This document shows positions 27,561-35,567 of a stretch of 64,000 bases of DNA, one piece after another. Positions within the stretch are counted from its first letter, which is position 1, and every line of letters begins with the position of its first letter. The position numbers and the translations under genes are program-made. A model generated the notes under the pieces. It worked only from the letters and a program-made list of their open reading frames with translations. It did no database searches and had not been told where the DNA came from. Origin of the DNA: G965220075 sp965220075 (GTDB taxonomy: Bacteria > Chloroflexota > UBA11872); contig OZ244806.1 of NCBI GenBank assembly GCA_965220075.1, forward strand, positions 2,666,001-2,730,000, written 5' to 3'.

Positions 27561-27623
27561 GAAGCCCTCTGCTAAGGCGGGAGCACGGGCCTTTCTTCCG
27601 GCGCACGAGGCGCACGGGCCGGC

Positions 27624-28259
27624 GTGATACGCGTAGCCATCCTGGCATCGGGCAAAGGCTCCAATGCGCGCGCGATCCTGCGAGCGATCCGCGCGGGGCG
27701 GCTGGACGCCGAGGTTCCCGTGATCGTCTGCAACCGGGCTCGCGCCGGGGTACTCGACGCCGCGGCGGAGTTCGGGGTTGCGGCCCCGGTGGTCTTGCGC
27801 AACGATTTCCCGACCCGCACGGCGCAGCAGCTGCGCATGCTGGAGATCCTTCAGGAGGCGCGGGTTGACCTGGTGGCGCTGGCCGGCTGGTCTACCATCT
27901 TCAAGCCGCCGGTCCTGCGGGCCTACCCGAACCGGATACTCAATATCCACCCGTCGTTGCTGCCGGCCTTTGCCGGCAGTATGGCGCCGCGGCCGATCGA
28001 GGACGCACTGCGGGCCGGGGTGAAGATCACCGGATGCACCGTGCATCTGGTGGTCGAAGGACAGGTGGACGCGGGGCCGCTCGTGGCTCAGTCGGCGGTG
28101 CCTGTGCTTCGGAACGACAGCGTGGCGTCTCTGTGGGCACGCATTCAGGAGGCGGAGCACAAGCTGTATCCCCTGGTGCTGCAGTGGTTCGCGGAAGGCC
28201 GCGTGCGCGTCGACGGCGGCGGCGTGCGGGTTGAATCGAAGACCGGCTCGGCCGCGTGA
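27624..28259 (+). CDS. purN: Phosphoribosylglycinamide formyltransferase
   Basis: A 211-residue folate-dependent transformylase (GAR to FGAR using 10-formyl-THF). The catalytic Asn and His are in ILNIHPSLLPAF and the catalytic Asp in GQVDAGPLVAQ. VAILASGKGSNARAI binds the ribose phosphate. The start is GTG at 27624. The TGA stop overlaps the purH GTG start, so the two folate-dependent steps are coupled. The C-terminus carries about 15 extra residues. Confidence 0.93.
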   Translation: MIRVAILASGKGSNARAILRAIRAGRLDAEVPVIVCNRARAGVLDAAAEFGVAAPVVLRNDFPTRTAQQLRMLEILQEARVDLVALAGWSTIFKPPVLRAYPNRILNIHPSLLPAFAGSMAPRPIEDALRAGVKITGCTVHLVVEGQVDAGPLVAQSAVPVLRNDSVASLWARIQEAEHKLYPLVLQWFAEGRVRVDGGGVRVESKTGSAA

Positions 28260-29809
28260 GCAAACCGCGCGCCCTGCTAAGCGTCTACGACAGGACCGGC
28301 CTGGCCGAGTTCGCCGCAGGCTTGGCCGAGCTCGGCTGGGAGCTCGTGGCCTCGGGCGGGACCGGATCGGCGTTGAGCGCGGCGGGGATCCGGTGGGTCT
28401 CGGTGGAGGAAGTGACGGGCTCGCCCGAGATGCTCGACGGTCGCGTTAAGACGCTGCATCCGGCAATTCACGGCGGGTTGCTGGCGCGGCGCGACCGGCC
28501 GGAGCACATGCGGGAGCTCCAGGCGCATGCCATCGCGCCGATAGATCTGGTGGCGAGCAACCTCTATCCGTTCGCCGCGACGCTGGCGCAGTCAGGGAAT
28601 CGCGACGCGATCATCGAGAACATCGACATCGGCGGACCCACGCTCGAGCGCGCGGCCGCCAAGAATCACGCGCATGTGTGGATCATCGTCGACCCCGGCG
28701 ACTACCCGCGCGTGCTCGCAGCGCTGCGCGCGGAGGCGGACGGAGCGGAGTTGCGCCGCGAGCTGGCGGCGAAAGCGTTCGCCCTCACGGCGTTCTATGA
28801 CGCGCACGTGGCCGGCTACCTGCAAGCGGAGCTGGCTAAAGACTTCCCGAACCTGCTGACGATCCCGCTGCGCAAGAAGCAGGACCTGCGCTACGGAGAG
28901 AATCCCCATCAGCGGGGCGCCTTCTACGCGGCGGGCGCGCGCGCGCTGGGCGAGGGCGGTTTGGCCGGCATCGAGCAGCTGCACGGGCGCGAGCTGTCGT
29001 ACGTGAACATCCTCGACCTGCAGTCGGCCTGGGCGGCCGCCAACGATTTCGTTGCGCCGGCGGCGGCGATCGTCAAGCACACGACGCCCTGCGGCTTGTC
29101 GGTGCACCCCGATTCCCAGCAGGAGGCCTATGCGAAAGCCCACGCGGGCGACCCCATGTCAGCCTATGGGGGGATCGTGGGGTTCAACCGACCGGTCGAG
29201 GAGGCCACGGTCGCGGCCATGAAGGGGCACCACTACGACGTCATAGTCGCGCCCGGCTTCGCCCCCGCGGCCCTTCGGCGCCTGCGGCGCCGTAAGAACC
29301 TTCGCATCATCCGCTGGCCCGCGGAGCAGGAACGCTCTTTGCTGCGATTCGAGTCAGCGCAAGCGTGGGGGCTGGGTGGAGGGTTCCTCGTGCAAGACCC
29401 GGATCGGAGTCCCGACGCCGCGCTGGAGATGCTGACCGCGAGCAAGGCAATACCGACGGACGGCGATCTGGAGCAGCTCCGCTTCGGCCTGTCGGTGATT
29501 CGACACGTCAAGTCGAACGCCATCGTGCTGGTACGAGATCACATGCTGGTGGGCGTGGGCTCGGGGCAGGTGAATCGTGTAAACGCAGTGCGCCAGGCAG
29601 TCGAACAGGCGGGCGCAAAGGCGCGCGGGAGCTATCTGGCCTCCGACGCGCTCTTTCCCTTCGCCGACGGGCCTGAAGCGGCGCTGCGGGCCGGCGTGCG
29701 GGCCATGGTCTCGGTGGCGGGCGCCCTGCGGGAGGCCGAAGTGATCGAGACAGTCGACCGGTACGGCGGCATTCTGGCGCTGGTAGACGAGCGCCACTTC
29801 AAACACTGA
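28256..29809 (+). CDS. purH: Bifunctional AICAR transformylase / IMP cyclohydrolase
   Basis: A 517-residue enzyme for the last two steps to IMP. The N-terminal cyclohydrolase has LLSVYDRTGLAEFA, SNLYPF and ENIDIGGPTLERAAAKNH. The transformylase contains the catalytic Lys-His in AAIVKHTTPCGLSVH, DPMSAYGGIVGFNRPV and the terminal GGILALVDERHFKH. All are canonical. The GTG start overlaps purN; glgA follows after 5 bp. Confidence 0.95.
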   Translation: MSKPRALLSVYDRTGLAEFAAGLAELGWELVASGGTGSALSAAGIRWVSVEEVTGSPEMLDGRVKTLHPAIHGGLLARRDRPEHMRELQAHAIAPIDLVASNLYPFAATLAQSGNRDAIIENIDIGGPTLERAAAKNHAHVWIIVDPGDYPRVLAALRAEADGAELRRELAAKAFALTAFYDAHVAGYLQAELAKDFPNLLTIPLRKKQDLRYGENPHQRGAFYAAGARALGEGGLAGIEQLHGRELSYVNILDLQSAWAAANDFVAPAAAIVKHTTPCGLSVHPDSQQEAYAKAHAGDPMSAYGGIVGFNRPVEEATVAAMKGHHYDVIVAPGFAPAALRRLRRRKNLRIIRWPAEQERSLLRFESAQAWGLGGGFLVQDPDRSPDAALEMLTASKAIPTDGDLEQLRFGLSVIRHVKSNAIVLVRDHMLVGVGSGQVNRVNAVRQAVEQAGAKARGSYLASDALFPFADGPEAALRAGVRAMVSVAGALREAEVIETVDRYGGILALVDERHFKH

Positions 29810-29814
29810 GCGGC

Positions 29815-31314
29815 ATGAAGCAAGGCAGTGACGACGGCGGCGTCCTGCGCGTGCTGATGCTAAGCGCCGAGCTGGCGCCATTCGCCAAGACCGGCGGTTT
29901 GGCCGACGTCGTGCCGGCGCTGTCGAAGACGCTGCGAGGGTTGGGCGTGGACGTGCGTGTCGCCCTGCCCTGCTACGGATTCATCGACGCCTCCGGGTCC
30001 AATCGCACGAAAGCCGTCGACAATGTCGCGGTGCCGATCGGCAGAGCCGTCAGGAGCGCGGCTATCACGGTCACCGAGGAGGCCGGCGTACCCGTGTATC
30101 TGGTGCGCGATTCACATTACTTCGGATCGCGCGACCGCCTCTACGGATACGAGGATGACGGCGAGCGGTTCATATTCTTTTGCCGGGGCGCCCTGGAGGG
30201 CACACGCGCGCTGGGCTGGCGGCCGGACGTCGTTCACTGTCACGACTGGCACTGCGGTCTGGTTCCCAACTGGCTGCGCACGACCTTGCGCGGCGATCCG
30301 CACTTCGCCTCGATGGCCGCCGTTTTCACGATTCACAACCTCGCGTATCAAGGCCACTTCGGCCGCTCGGTGCTGGAAGCCGCGGGCTTGGACGCGGACG
30401 GGTTCATACCTCATCCCACGCATTCGCATCTCTCCAAGGTGCTCAACTTCATGTCGCGCGGAATCCGCTTCGCGGATGTGGTGAGCACCGTCAGCACAAG
30501 CTACGCCGAGGAGATTCTGGGGCCGGAGCACGGCGAGCACCTCGATCCCGTGCTGCGCGAACGGCGCGAGCATCTCTTTGGGATCGTGAACGGAATCGAC
30601 ACCGACATCTGGAATCCGGCCGAGGACCCGCACCTGGCCGCGCGCTACGACGTCAATCGCCTGGCCGCGCGCGCCAAGAACAAGCGGGCGCTGCAGGAGC
30701 GCCTGGGTCTGCCGGTTCGGTCCGACGCTCTGCTAATCGGCATGGTGTCACGGCTGGCCGAGCACAAGGGCTTCGATCTGATCGAGCCGCTCTTGGCACG
30801 CATCCCGGACCTGGACGCGCAGCTCGTGGTGCTCGGCGTGGGAGACCCCCGCTATCAAGACATGCTGCGGCAGGCCGCGGGCGAGTACCCGTCGTGCATC
30901 CGGTCGCAGCGCGCATTCGACGACGGCCTGGCGCACTTGATCTACGGCGGGTCGGACGCCCTCCTGATGCCCTCTCGCTTCGAGCCATGCGGCCTGGGCC
31001 AGCTGATCGCGATGCGTTACGGGAGCGTGCCCATCGTGCGTGCGACCGGCGGTCTGGCCGACACCGTGCCGGATGCGCGCGATTCAGAGGGAACGGGGTT
31101 CACATTCTCTCGCTATGACCCGATCGACCTGTTCGGGGCGCTGGCGCGCGCGAGGGAGTCGTTCCGCCATTCGCGCGCGTGGCAAGCCATCATGCGGCGC
31201 GGCATGGCGCGGGACGCATCCTGGAACGCGCCGGCCGAGCGGTATTTGGCCCTGTATGAGCGGGCGCGCGTAGGCAAGCGTGCAATGCAGCCGACGGGCG
31301 CCGCTCCCGACTGA
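29815..31314 (+). CDS. glgA: Glycogen synthase (ADP-glucose type, GT5)
   Basis: A 499-residue GT-B glycosyltransferase that extends alpha-1,4-glucan from ADP-glucose. The N-terminal AKTGGLADVVPALSKTL holds the KxGG nucleotide-sugar motif. HCHDWHCGLVPNW, GIDTDIWNP and the C-terminal SRFEPCGLGQLIAMRYG (EX7E) follow in order. The length is normal. It lies five bases after purH with no terminator seen between, so a storage-polysaccharide gene is probably cotranscribed with purine synthesis, an unusual tail for this operon. Confidence 0.93.
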   Translation: MKQGSDDGGVLRVLMLSAELAPFAKTGGLADVVPALSKTLRGLGVDVRVALPCYGFIDASGSNRTKAVDNVAVPIGRAVRSAAITVTEEAGVPVYLVRDSHYFGSRDRLYGYEDDGERFIFFCRGALEGTRALGWRPDVVHCHDWHCGLVPNWLRTTLRGDPHFASMAAVFTIHNLAYQGHFGRSVLEAAGLDADGFIPHPTHSHLSKVLNFMSRGIRFADVVSTVSTSYAEEILGPEHGEHLDPVLRERREHLFGIVNGIDTDIWNPAEDPHLAARYDVNRLAARAKNKRALQERLGLPVRSDALLIGMVSRLAEHKGFDLIEPLLARIPDLDAQLVVLGVGDPRYQDMLRQAAGEYPSCIRSQRAFDDGLAHLIYGGSDALLMPSRFEPCGLGQLIAMRYGSVPIVRATGGLADTVPDARDSEGTGFTFSRYDPIDLFGALARARESFRHSRAWQAIMRRGMARDASWNAPAERYLALYERARVGKRAMQPTGAAPD

Positions 31315-31332
31315 GCCGCCGGGAGGGCGGCT
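31314..31332. terminator. Hairpin between convergent glgA and tsaD
   Basis: AGCCGCC (31314-31320) pairs with GGCGGCT (31326-31332) around a GGGAG loop. It fills the 16-bp gap between two converging stop codons. There is no U tract on either side, so its role as terminator is only suggested by position. Confidence 0.35.
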
Positions 31333-32410
31333 ACGCCAGGCGCAGACCGGGCTCGATGTCCAGGTCCAGCGAGGCGTCCCCAACCTCGCCGCGCGCCAGG
31401 CGCCAGGCGCCGGCCACCGCGATCATGCTGCCGTTGTCGGCGCAATGGCGTAGCGCCGGGAAGTGCACGGGAACCGTGGAGGCGGCGGTCATGGCGGCGC
31501 GCAGCCGGCGGTTGGCGGCCACGCCGCCGGTGACGATGATGGAGGCGGCGCCGTGCGCGCGCTGGGCCGACACCGTCTTACTCACCAGTACGTCCACGAC
31601 CGACTCCTGAAAGGCACGCGCGACCTGCGCGACGAAAGTGTCGTCAGCCAGATCAGGCGCGCTGGCGGCACGGGCGCCCACGATTTGCCGTGCTTCGTTG
31701 GGGCCCAGCCGGTCCTCCACGAGTCGTCGAACCGCCGTCTTGAGGCCGCTGAAGCTGAAATCGTGGGTACCGGACAAGGCTGCGCGCGGCAGGTGGAAGG
31801 GGGTGGACGCCGCTTGTAAGGCCGCCTGCTCAATGGGAGGTCCCCCCGGAAAGGGCAAACCCAGAAGCCGGGCCACTTTGTCAAAGGCCTCGCCGGCGGC
31901 GTCGTCGCGCGTGCGGCCCAGCAACCGATAGGCTCCGGGCACGGCGGCGTGCAGCAACTCGGTGTGCCCACCCGAGACCACCAGTGCAACGATCGGAAAC
32001 TCCGGCGGAGGGTCCACGCTCAGCCAGGGCGCCGCAAAGTGACCTTCCAAGTGGTTCACCGGAATCAGAGGCCGCTGAATGGCGAATGCCAGGCCCTGGG
32101 CGAAGCGGAGTCCAACCAGCAGTGCGCCGGGCAGACCCGGCCCATAGGTGACCGCGACTCCGTCCACCGTATCCAGCCCGACGCCGGCTTGCCGGAGGGC
32201 TTTCGCGAACACCGCGTCGATCACCTCGGCGTGAATGCGCGCGGCCGCCTCCGGCACAACCCCGCCGTAGCCCAGGTGGGGCTCGATCTGGGTTTGGCTT
32301 ACCAGCGCACTCTCCACGCGGCCGTCGCCCACGAATGCCACGGATGTGTCGTCGCAGGAGGTCTCGATGCCTACAACGAGTCGCGCAGATGGCGCCGCAC
32401 CTTCCCTCAA
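31331..32410 (-). CDS. tsaD: tRNA N6-threonylcarbamoyladenosine transferase TsaD
   Basis: A 359-residue ASKHA-fold enzyme that transfers the threonylcarbamoyl group to A37 of ANN-decoding tRNAs. VGIETSCDDTSVAFV opens the fold. The metal-binding His120 and His124 are in NHLEGHFAAPWL, and VSGGHTELL and FSFSGLKTAV follow. I choose TTG at 32410, whose last bases overlap the rimI TGA stop (TTGA), which gives the usual length. The frame is open 31 codons further into rimI without similarity. It is the last gene of the tsaE-tsaB-rimI-tsaD operon. Confidence 0.92.
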   Translation of the reverse strand: MREGAAPSARLVVGIETSCDDTSVAFVGDGRVESALVSQTQIEPHLGYGGVVPEAAARIHAEVIDAVFAKALRQAGVGLDTVDGVAVTYGPGLPGALLVGLRFAQGLAFAIQRPLIPVNHLEGHFAAPWLSVDPPPEFPIVALVVSGGHTELLHAAVPGAYRLLGRTRDDAAGEAFDKVARLLGLPFPGGPPIEQAALQAASTPFHLPRAALSGTHDFSFSGLKTAVRRLVEDRLGPNEARQIVGARAASAPDLADDTFVAQVARAFQESVVDVLVSKTVSAQRAHGAASIIVTGGVAANRRLRAAMTAASTVPVHFPALRHCADNGSMIAVAGAWRLARGEVGDASLDLDIEPGLRLA

Positions 32411-33048
32411 AGACGGGATTCCCAACGCAGGCGCTCGGTGAGAGCTGTCTCGCAGCCCGCCAGGCGCTGCTTGAACCGCCCGTCGTTGATGGGGTCGCTC
32501 CACATTACGAGAGCGTCCTCACGGTCATCGCTGTAATAGCGCGGCCTGATGCCGTTCTCCCGGAAACTGAACTTGCGATACAAGGCCTGGGCCACGGTAT
32601 TGCTTACGCGGACCTCGAGAGTCATGTGGCTCGCGCCGGCGGCCTGCCCGAGTTTGATCAACTCGATCAGCATGAGCTCCCCGAGGCCGCGCCCGCGGTG
32701 CGCCATATCCACGGCGATGGTGGTGATGTGCGCTTCGTCGACCATCACCCACAAACCGGCGAACCCGACAATATCGTCCTCAGCGGCGCGCCGGGCGCCG
32801 AAGCGCCACAAGGGAAAACGCAGGCGGCGAGGCGGAACGTCGCGGGGGGGCGCAGCGCGCGGGACCCCCGCGCGCCGCAGCACGAGGTATTGCGCGCGGT
32901 CGTTCTGCATGATCTCGCGCCGATACGAGTCACGCGGCCACGGCGTCGGAAAGGACTCCTTCTCGATCCGGCGGACCTGGTCGAGGTCGTTGACCTGCAT
33001 TCGCTCGATCAGAAACAGCTCCAAGGACCGTTGGGTCGCGCTAGGCAC
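32407..33048 (-). CDS. rimI: Ribosomal-protein-alanine N-acetyltransferase (RimI-like GNAT)
   Basis: A 213-residue GNAT acetyltransferase. The acetyl-CoA motif A is TTIAVDMAHRGRGLGELML, followed by LEVRVSNTVAQALYRKFSF. These match RimI, which acetylates ribosomal protein S18, and its fusion/neighbour relationships with TsaB and TsaD. GTG at 33048 has GGGGAG seven bases upstream and overlaps the tsaB stop by eight bases. An insertion of about 20 residues (APPRDVPPRRLRFPLW) precedes motif A. The C-terminus is longer than in E. coli RimI. Confidence 0.85.
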   Translation of the reverse strand: MPSATQRSLELFLIERMQVNDLDQVRRIEKESFPTPWPRDSYRREIMQNDRAQYLVLRRAGVPRAAPPRDVPPRRLRFPLWRFGARRAAEDDIVGFAGLWVMVDEAHITTIAVDMAHRGRGLGELMLIELIKLGQAAGASHMTLEVRVSNTVAQALYRKFSFRENGIRPRYYSDDREDALVMWSDPINDGRFKQRLAGCETALTERLRWESRL

Positions 33049-33700
33049 GTGGCGTCTCCCCAATCGGTTGCGCGCTCGCGGGGGGATTGACGTAGCTGGG
33101 CACGGCCGTCCATCGCGCGGGTCCGTCGCCATGGTCGAGCAGTCTGCGGGCGAGTCGAGCGATGGCGCCGACCAGCCGCTCGGGCGAGACTACCTGCGGC
33201 CGCAGGCCTTGCGCGCGCAGCGACTCCATATCCCCAGCGGTCAGATCGCCGATTACCGGGAAGTCCGGCGGCAGGATGCGCCTAGCGTCGTGGAGCTCAA
33301 CGGTATCTACATCCTGCGGGGTGTCGCTGCGCGCGAGGTAGAAGCGCCCGCGGCCCGCTGGGACGAGCACGGCGGTAGGCCGCGCCGCGGCGGCCTGGGA
33401 CAAGGCGGCAACGGCGGGCACACCCACCACCGGCAGCCGGGCCGCCGCCAAGCCTTTGGCGAAGGCGATGCCGCCGCGGAGGCCGGTGTAGCGACCCGGT
33501 CCCGTGCCCACCGCGATAGCGGCGAGCTCGGGCGGGAGTTGCGCGGCGGCGCGCCCGGATTTGCGCAGCACGTCTTGCAGCAGCACGCGCAGCGAGTCCG
33601 GCCCGCCGGCAGAGCCGGCCACCGCGACCAGCTGATCCGCCGCGGCAATGCCGACGATCGGGCGGGAGTGCGCGGTGTCGATGACCAAGAGCGCGCTCAT
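33041..33700 (-). CDS. tsaB: tRNA threonylcarbamoyladenosine biosynthesis protein TsaB
   Basis: A 219-residue inactive-paralogue partner of TsaD, needed for t6A formation. MSALLVIDTAHSRPIVGIA, the GTGPGRYTGLRGGIAFAKGLA block and VVGVPAVAAL are family signatures. The ATG overlaps the tsaE stop (ATGA) and the TAG stop lies inside the rimI start region. Tight overlap supports joint synthesis of the t6A complex components. Confidence 0.92.
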   Translation of the reverse strand: MSALLVIDTAHSRPIVGIAAADQLVAVAGSAGGPDSLRVLLQDVLRKSGRAAAQLPPELAAIAVGTGPGRYTGLRGGIAFAKGLAAARLPVVGVPAVAALSQAAAARPTAVLVPAGRGRFYLARSDTPQDVDTVELHDARRILPPDFPVIGDLTAGDMESLRAQGLRPQVVSPERLVGAIARLARRLLDHGDGPARWTAVPSYVNPPASAQPIGETPRA

Positions 33701-34209
33701 GCGGCCTCAATCCTTTCACGCAGCCGCTCCACGATTGCCGCCGCACCCGCGCCGCGCGGGTCCAGCCGCAACGTGCGCGACTCGTCCACCTGATGCGTTA
33801 GGGTGACGAGCAAATGGTCGGCCGGCAATCCGTGGCGCGCTCGCTCTGCCCATTCCACAACCAGCACTCCATCCACGTCGAGTAATGCGTCCCATCCAAT
33901 CGACTGTAGGTCGTGTTCGCCCTCGATCCGATAGAGGTCAACGTGCACTAACGGCAAGCGGCCGCCGCGGTGAATTGCCGCCAGGGTGTAGGTGGGCGAA
34001 GTCACCACATCGCCCAAGCCCAGGCCCTCGGCGATGCCTTTGGCGAACGTCGTCTTGCCCACCCCGAGCGGGCCTTGCAGAGCAACGCAGTCAGCGGCGT
34101 TCAGGCATTGGCCCAGCGCCTTGCCCAAGACGCGCATTTGATCGGGGCTTTCGCAACGGCGCCGCAGGGGCCGGCGCGCGCTTGGTCCGTGCACCGTGTC
34201 AGAGGACAT
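33697..34209 (-). CDS. tsaE: tRNA threonylcarbamoyladenosine biosynthesis ATPase TsaE
   Basis: A 170-residue P-loop ATPase of the t6A complex. Walker A is GPLGVGKTTFAKG, followed by SPTYTLAAIH, HVDLYRIEG and VVEWAERAR, all standard. I take ATG at 34209; an ATG at 34245 would add 12 residues, and neither has a strong ribosome-binding site. It is the first gene of its operon, about 95 bp from the divergent glycosyltransferase, so promoters for both directions should lie in 34210-34303. Confidence 0.9.
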   Translation of the reverse strand: MSSDTVHGPSARRPLRRRCESPDQMRVLGKALGQCLNAADCVALQGPLGVGKTTFAKGIAEGLGLGDVVTSPTYTLAAIHRGGRLPLVHVDLYRIEGEHDLQSIGWDALLDVDGVLVVEWAERARHGLPADHLLVTLTHQVDESRTLRLDPRGAGAAAIVERLRERIEAA

Positions 34210-34303
34210 TGAGTCGATACACGCTTCTAGGGTCGGGCGGCCCATCAGTCATCGACAGCGCACTGCGATGGCGGGCCGCCGGGGCGGCGCGCACGATCCG
34301 CGG

Positions 34304-35500
34304 ATGAGTCTGCACATAGTCAAGATCAGCCCGACGGCTTTCTTCGCGGACTACGGGTGTCACGTGCGGATTTTCGAGGAGACCCTGGCACTGCGCAACG
34401 CGGGGCACCGCGTGACGATATTCGCCTATCCCGCGGGAGATACGCCGGCCGGGATGGACGTGCGGAGAGCGCCCGCACTTCCGGGCATGCGCGACGCGCG
34501 CGTCGGTTCGCACTGGCGGAAGCTTCTGCTCGATCCCCTCCTGACGGTAACCACCACTCTGCACGGAGCGCTTGGACCGGTCGACGTGGTTCACGCGCAC
34601 TTGCACGAGGGCGCGCTGATCGGCTGGCCCCTGGCGCGCATGAAGGGAGCACCGCTGGTCTTCGACTACCAGGGCAGTCTGCGCGCCGAGATGCTGGATC
34701 ATCGATTCCTGGCGCCCAACCATCCGGCTCTGCGCGTCTTTGGTTGGCTGGAACATCTGGCCAATCGCGCGGCCGACCGCATTCTGACGAGCAGCGAGAA
34801 CGCGCGAACCCAGCTGCTGGCCTCCATGCCCTCGCTGGAACCGCGGCACGTTGTCACCGTTCCCGACGGTGTGGACGTGCGGCGCTTCCGGCCACGTTTG
34901 GATTCGGACGCAGAGCGCCTGCGCGAGCTGCGGCGGCGCTGGCGGATTCCGGAAGACCGGCTGGTAGTGGGTTATCTGGGGCTGCTGGCCGAGTACCAGG
35001 GGACCGGCGATCTGATTCGGGCGGCCGAGCGCGTGCTGCGCGAGTTCTCGGGCGCGCACTTCCTGGTGATGGGATTTCCCAACGAAGCGGCTTATCGGAA
35101 GGCCGCGGCCGGCGCGGGATTGGAGTCCTTCTTCACGTTCACGGGCCGGATGGCCTACGACGAGGCGCCGGCCATGCTGCGCCTGGTCGACGTGGCGGTG
35201 TCACCCAAGCGATCCGAGACCGAAGGCAACGGGAAGCTGCTCAACTACATGGCGACCGGTCTGCCGACGGTGGCCTATGACGGGGCGGTGGCGGCCGAGA
35301 TCATGGGGCCTGACGCGCTGCTGGCCCCGCTGGGCTCGGTGGACGCGCTGGCCGGGTCGCTGCTGCGGCTATTGCGGGATGCCGAGCTGCGCCGCTCCTA
35401 TGGTCAACGCTTACGGAAACGCGCCGTGGGGCGCTTCGCCTGGTCGGGGGTGATCGGACCGGTTCTCCGGCTCTACGAGGATTTGCAGTCCAAGAACTGA
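34304..35500 (+). CDS. Glycosyltransferase family 4 protein
   Basis: A 398-residue GT-B glycosyltransferase. It opens with HIVKISPTAFFADYGCHVRIFEET, in which an acceptor-side Gly/His loop is recognisable. The C-terminal half has VGYLGLLAEYQGTGDLI and the nucleotide-sugar segment SPKRSETEGNGKLLNYMATGLP (the EX7E region). ATG at 34304 is the first Met before the conserved N-terminus. It precedes mraY by 67 bp, so it may act on a lipid-linked or cell-wall glycan. The donor and acceptor are unknown. Confidence 0.82.
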   Translation: MSLHIVKISPTAFFADYGCHVRIFEETLALRNAGHRVTIFAYPAGDTPAGMDVRRAPALPGMRDARVGSHWRKLLLDPLLTVTTTLHGALGPVDVVHAHLHEGALIGWPLARMKGAPLVFDYQGSLRAEMLDHRFLAPNHPALRVFGWLEHLANRAADRILTSSENARTQLLASMPSLEPRHVVTVPDGVDVRRFRPRLDSDAERLRELRRRWRIPEDRLVVGYLGLLAEYQGTGDLIRAAERVLREFSGAHFLVMGFPNEAAYRKAAAGAGLESFFTFTGRMAYDEAPAMLRLVDVAVSPKRSETEGNGKLLNYMATGLPTVAYDGAVAAEIMGPDALLAPLGSVDALAGSLLRLLRDAELRRSYGQRLRKRAVGRFAWSGVIGPVLRLYEDLQSKN

Positions 35501-35567
35501 CTCCGACGACGGATAGCCGCATATAATCCCGCGCAGCGCGCTCCCGACGGAGCTTGCCATCGAGCTC

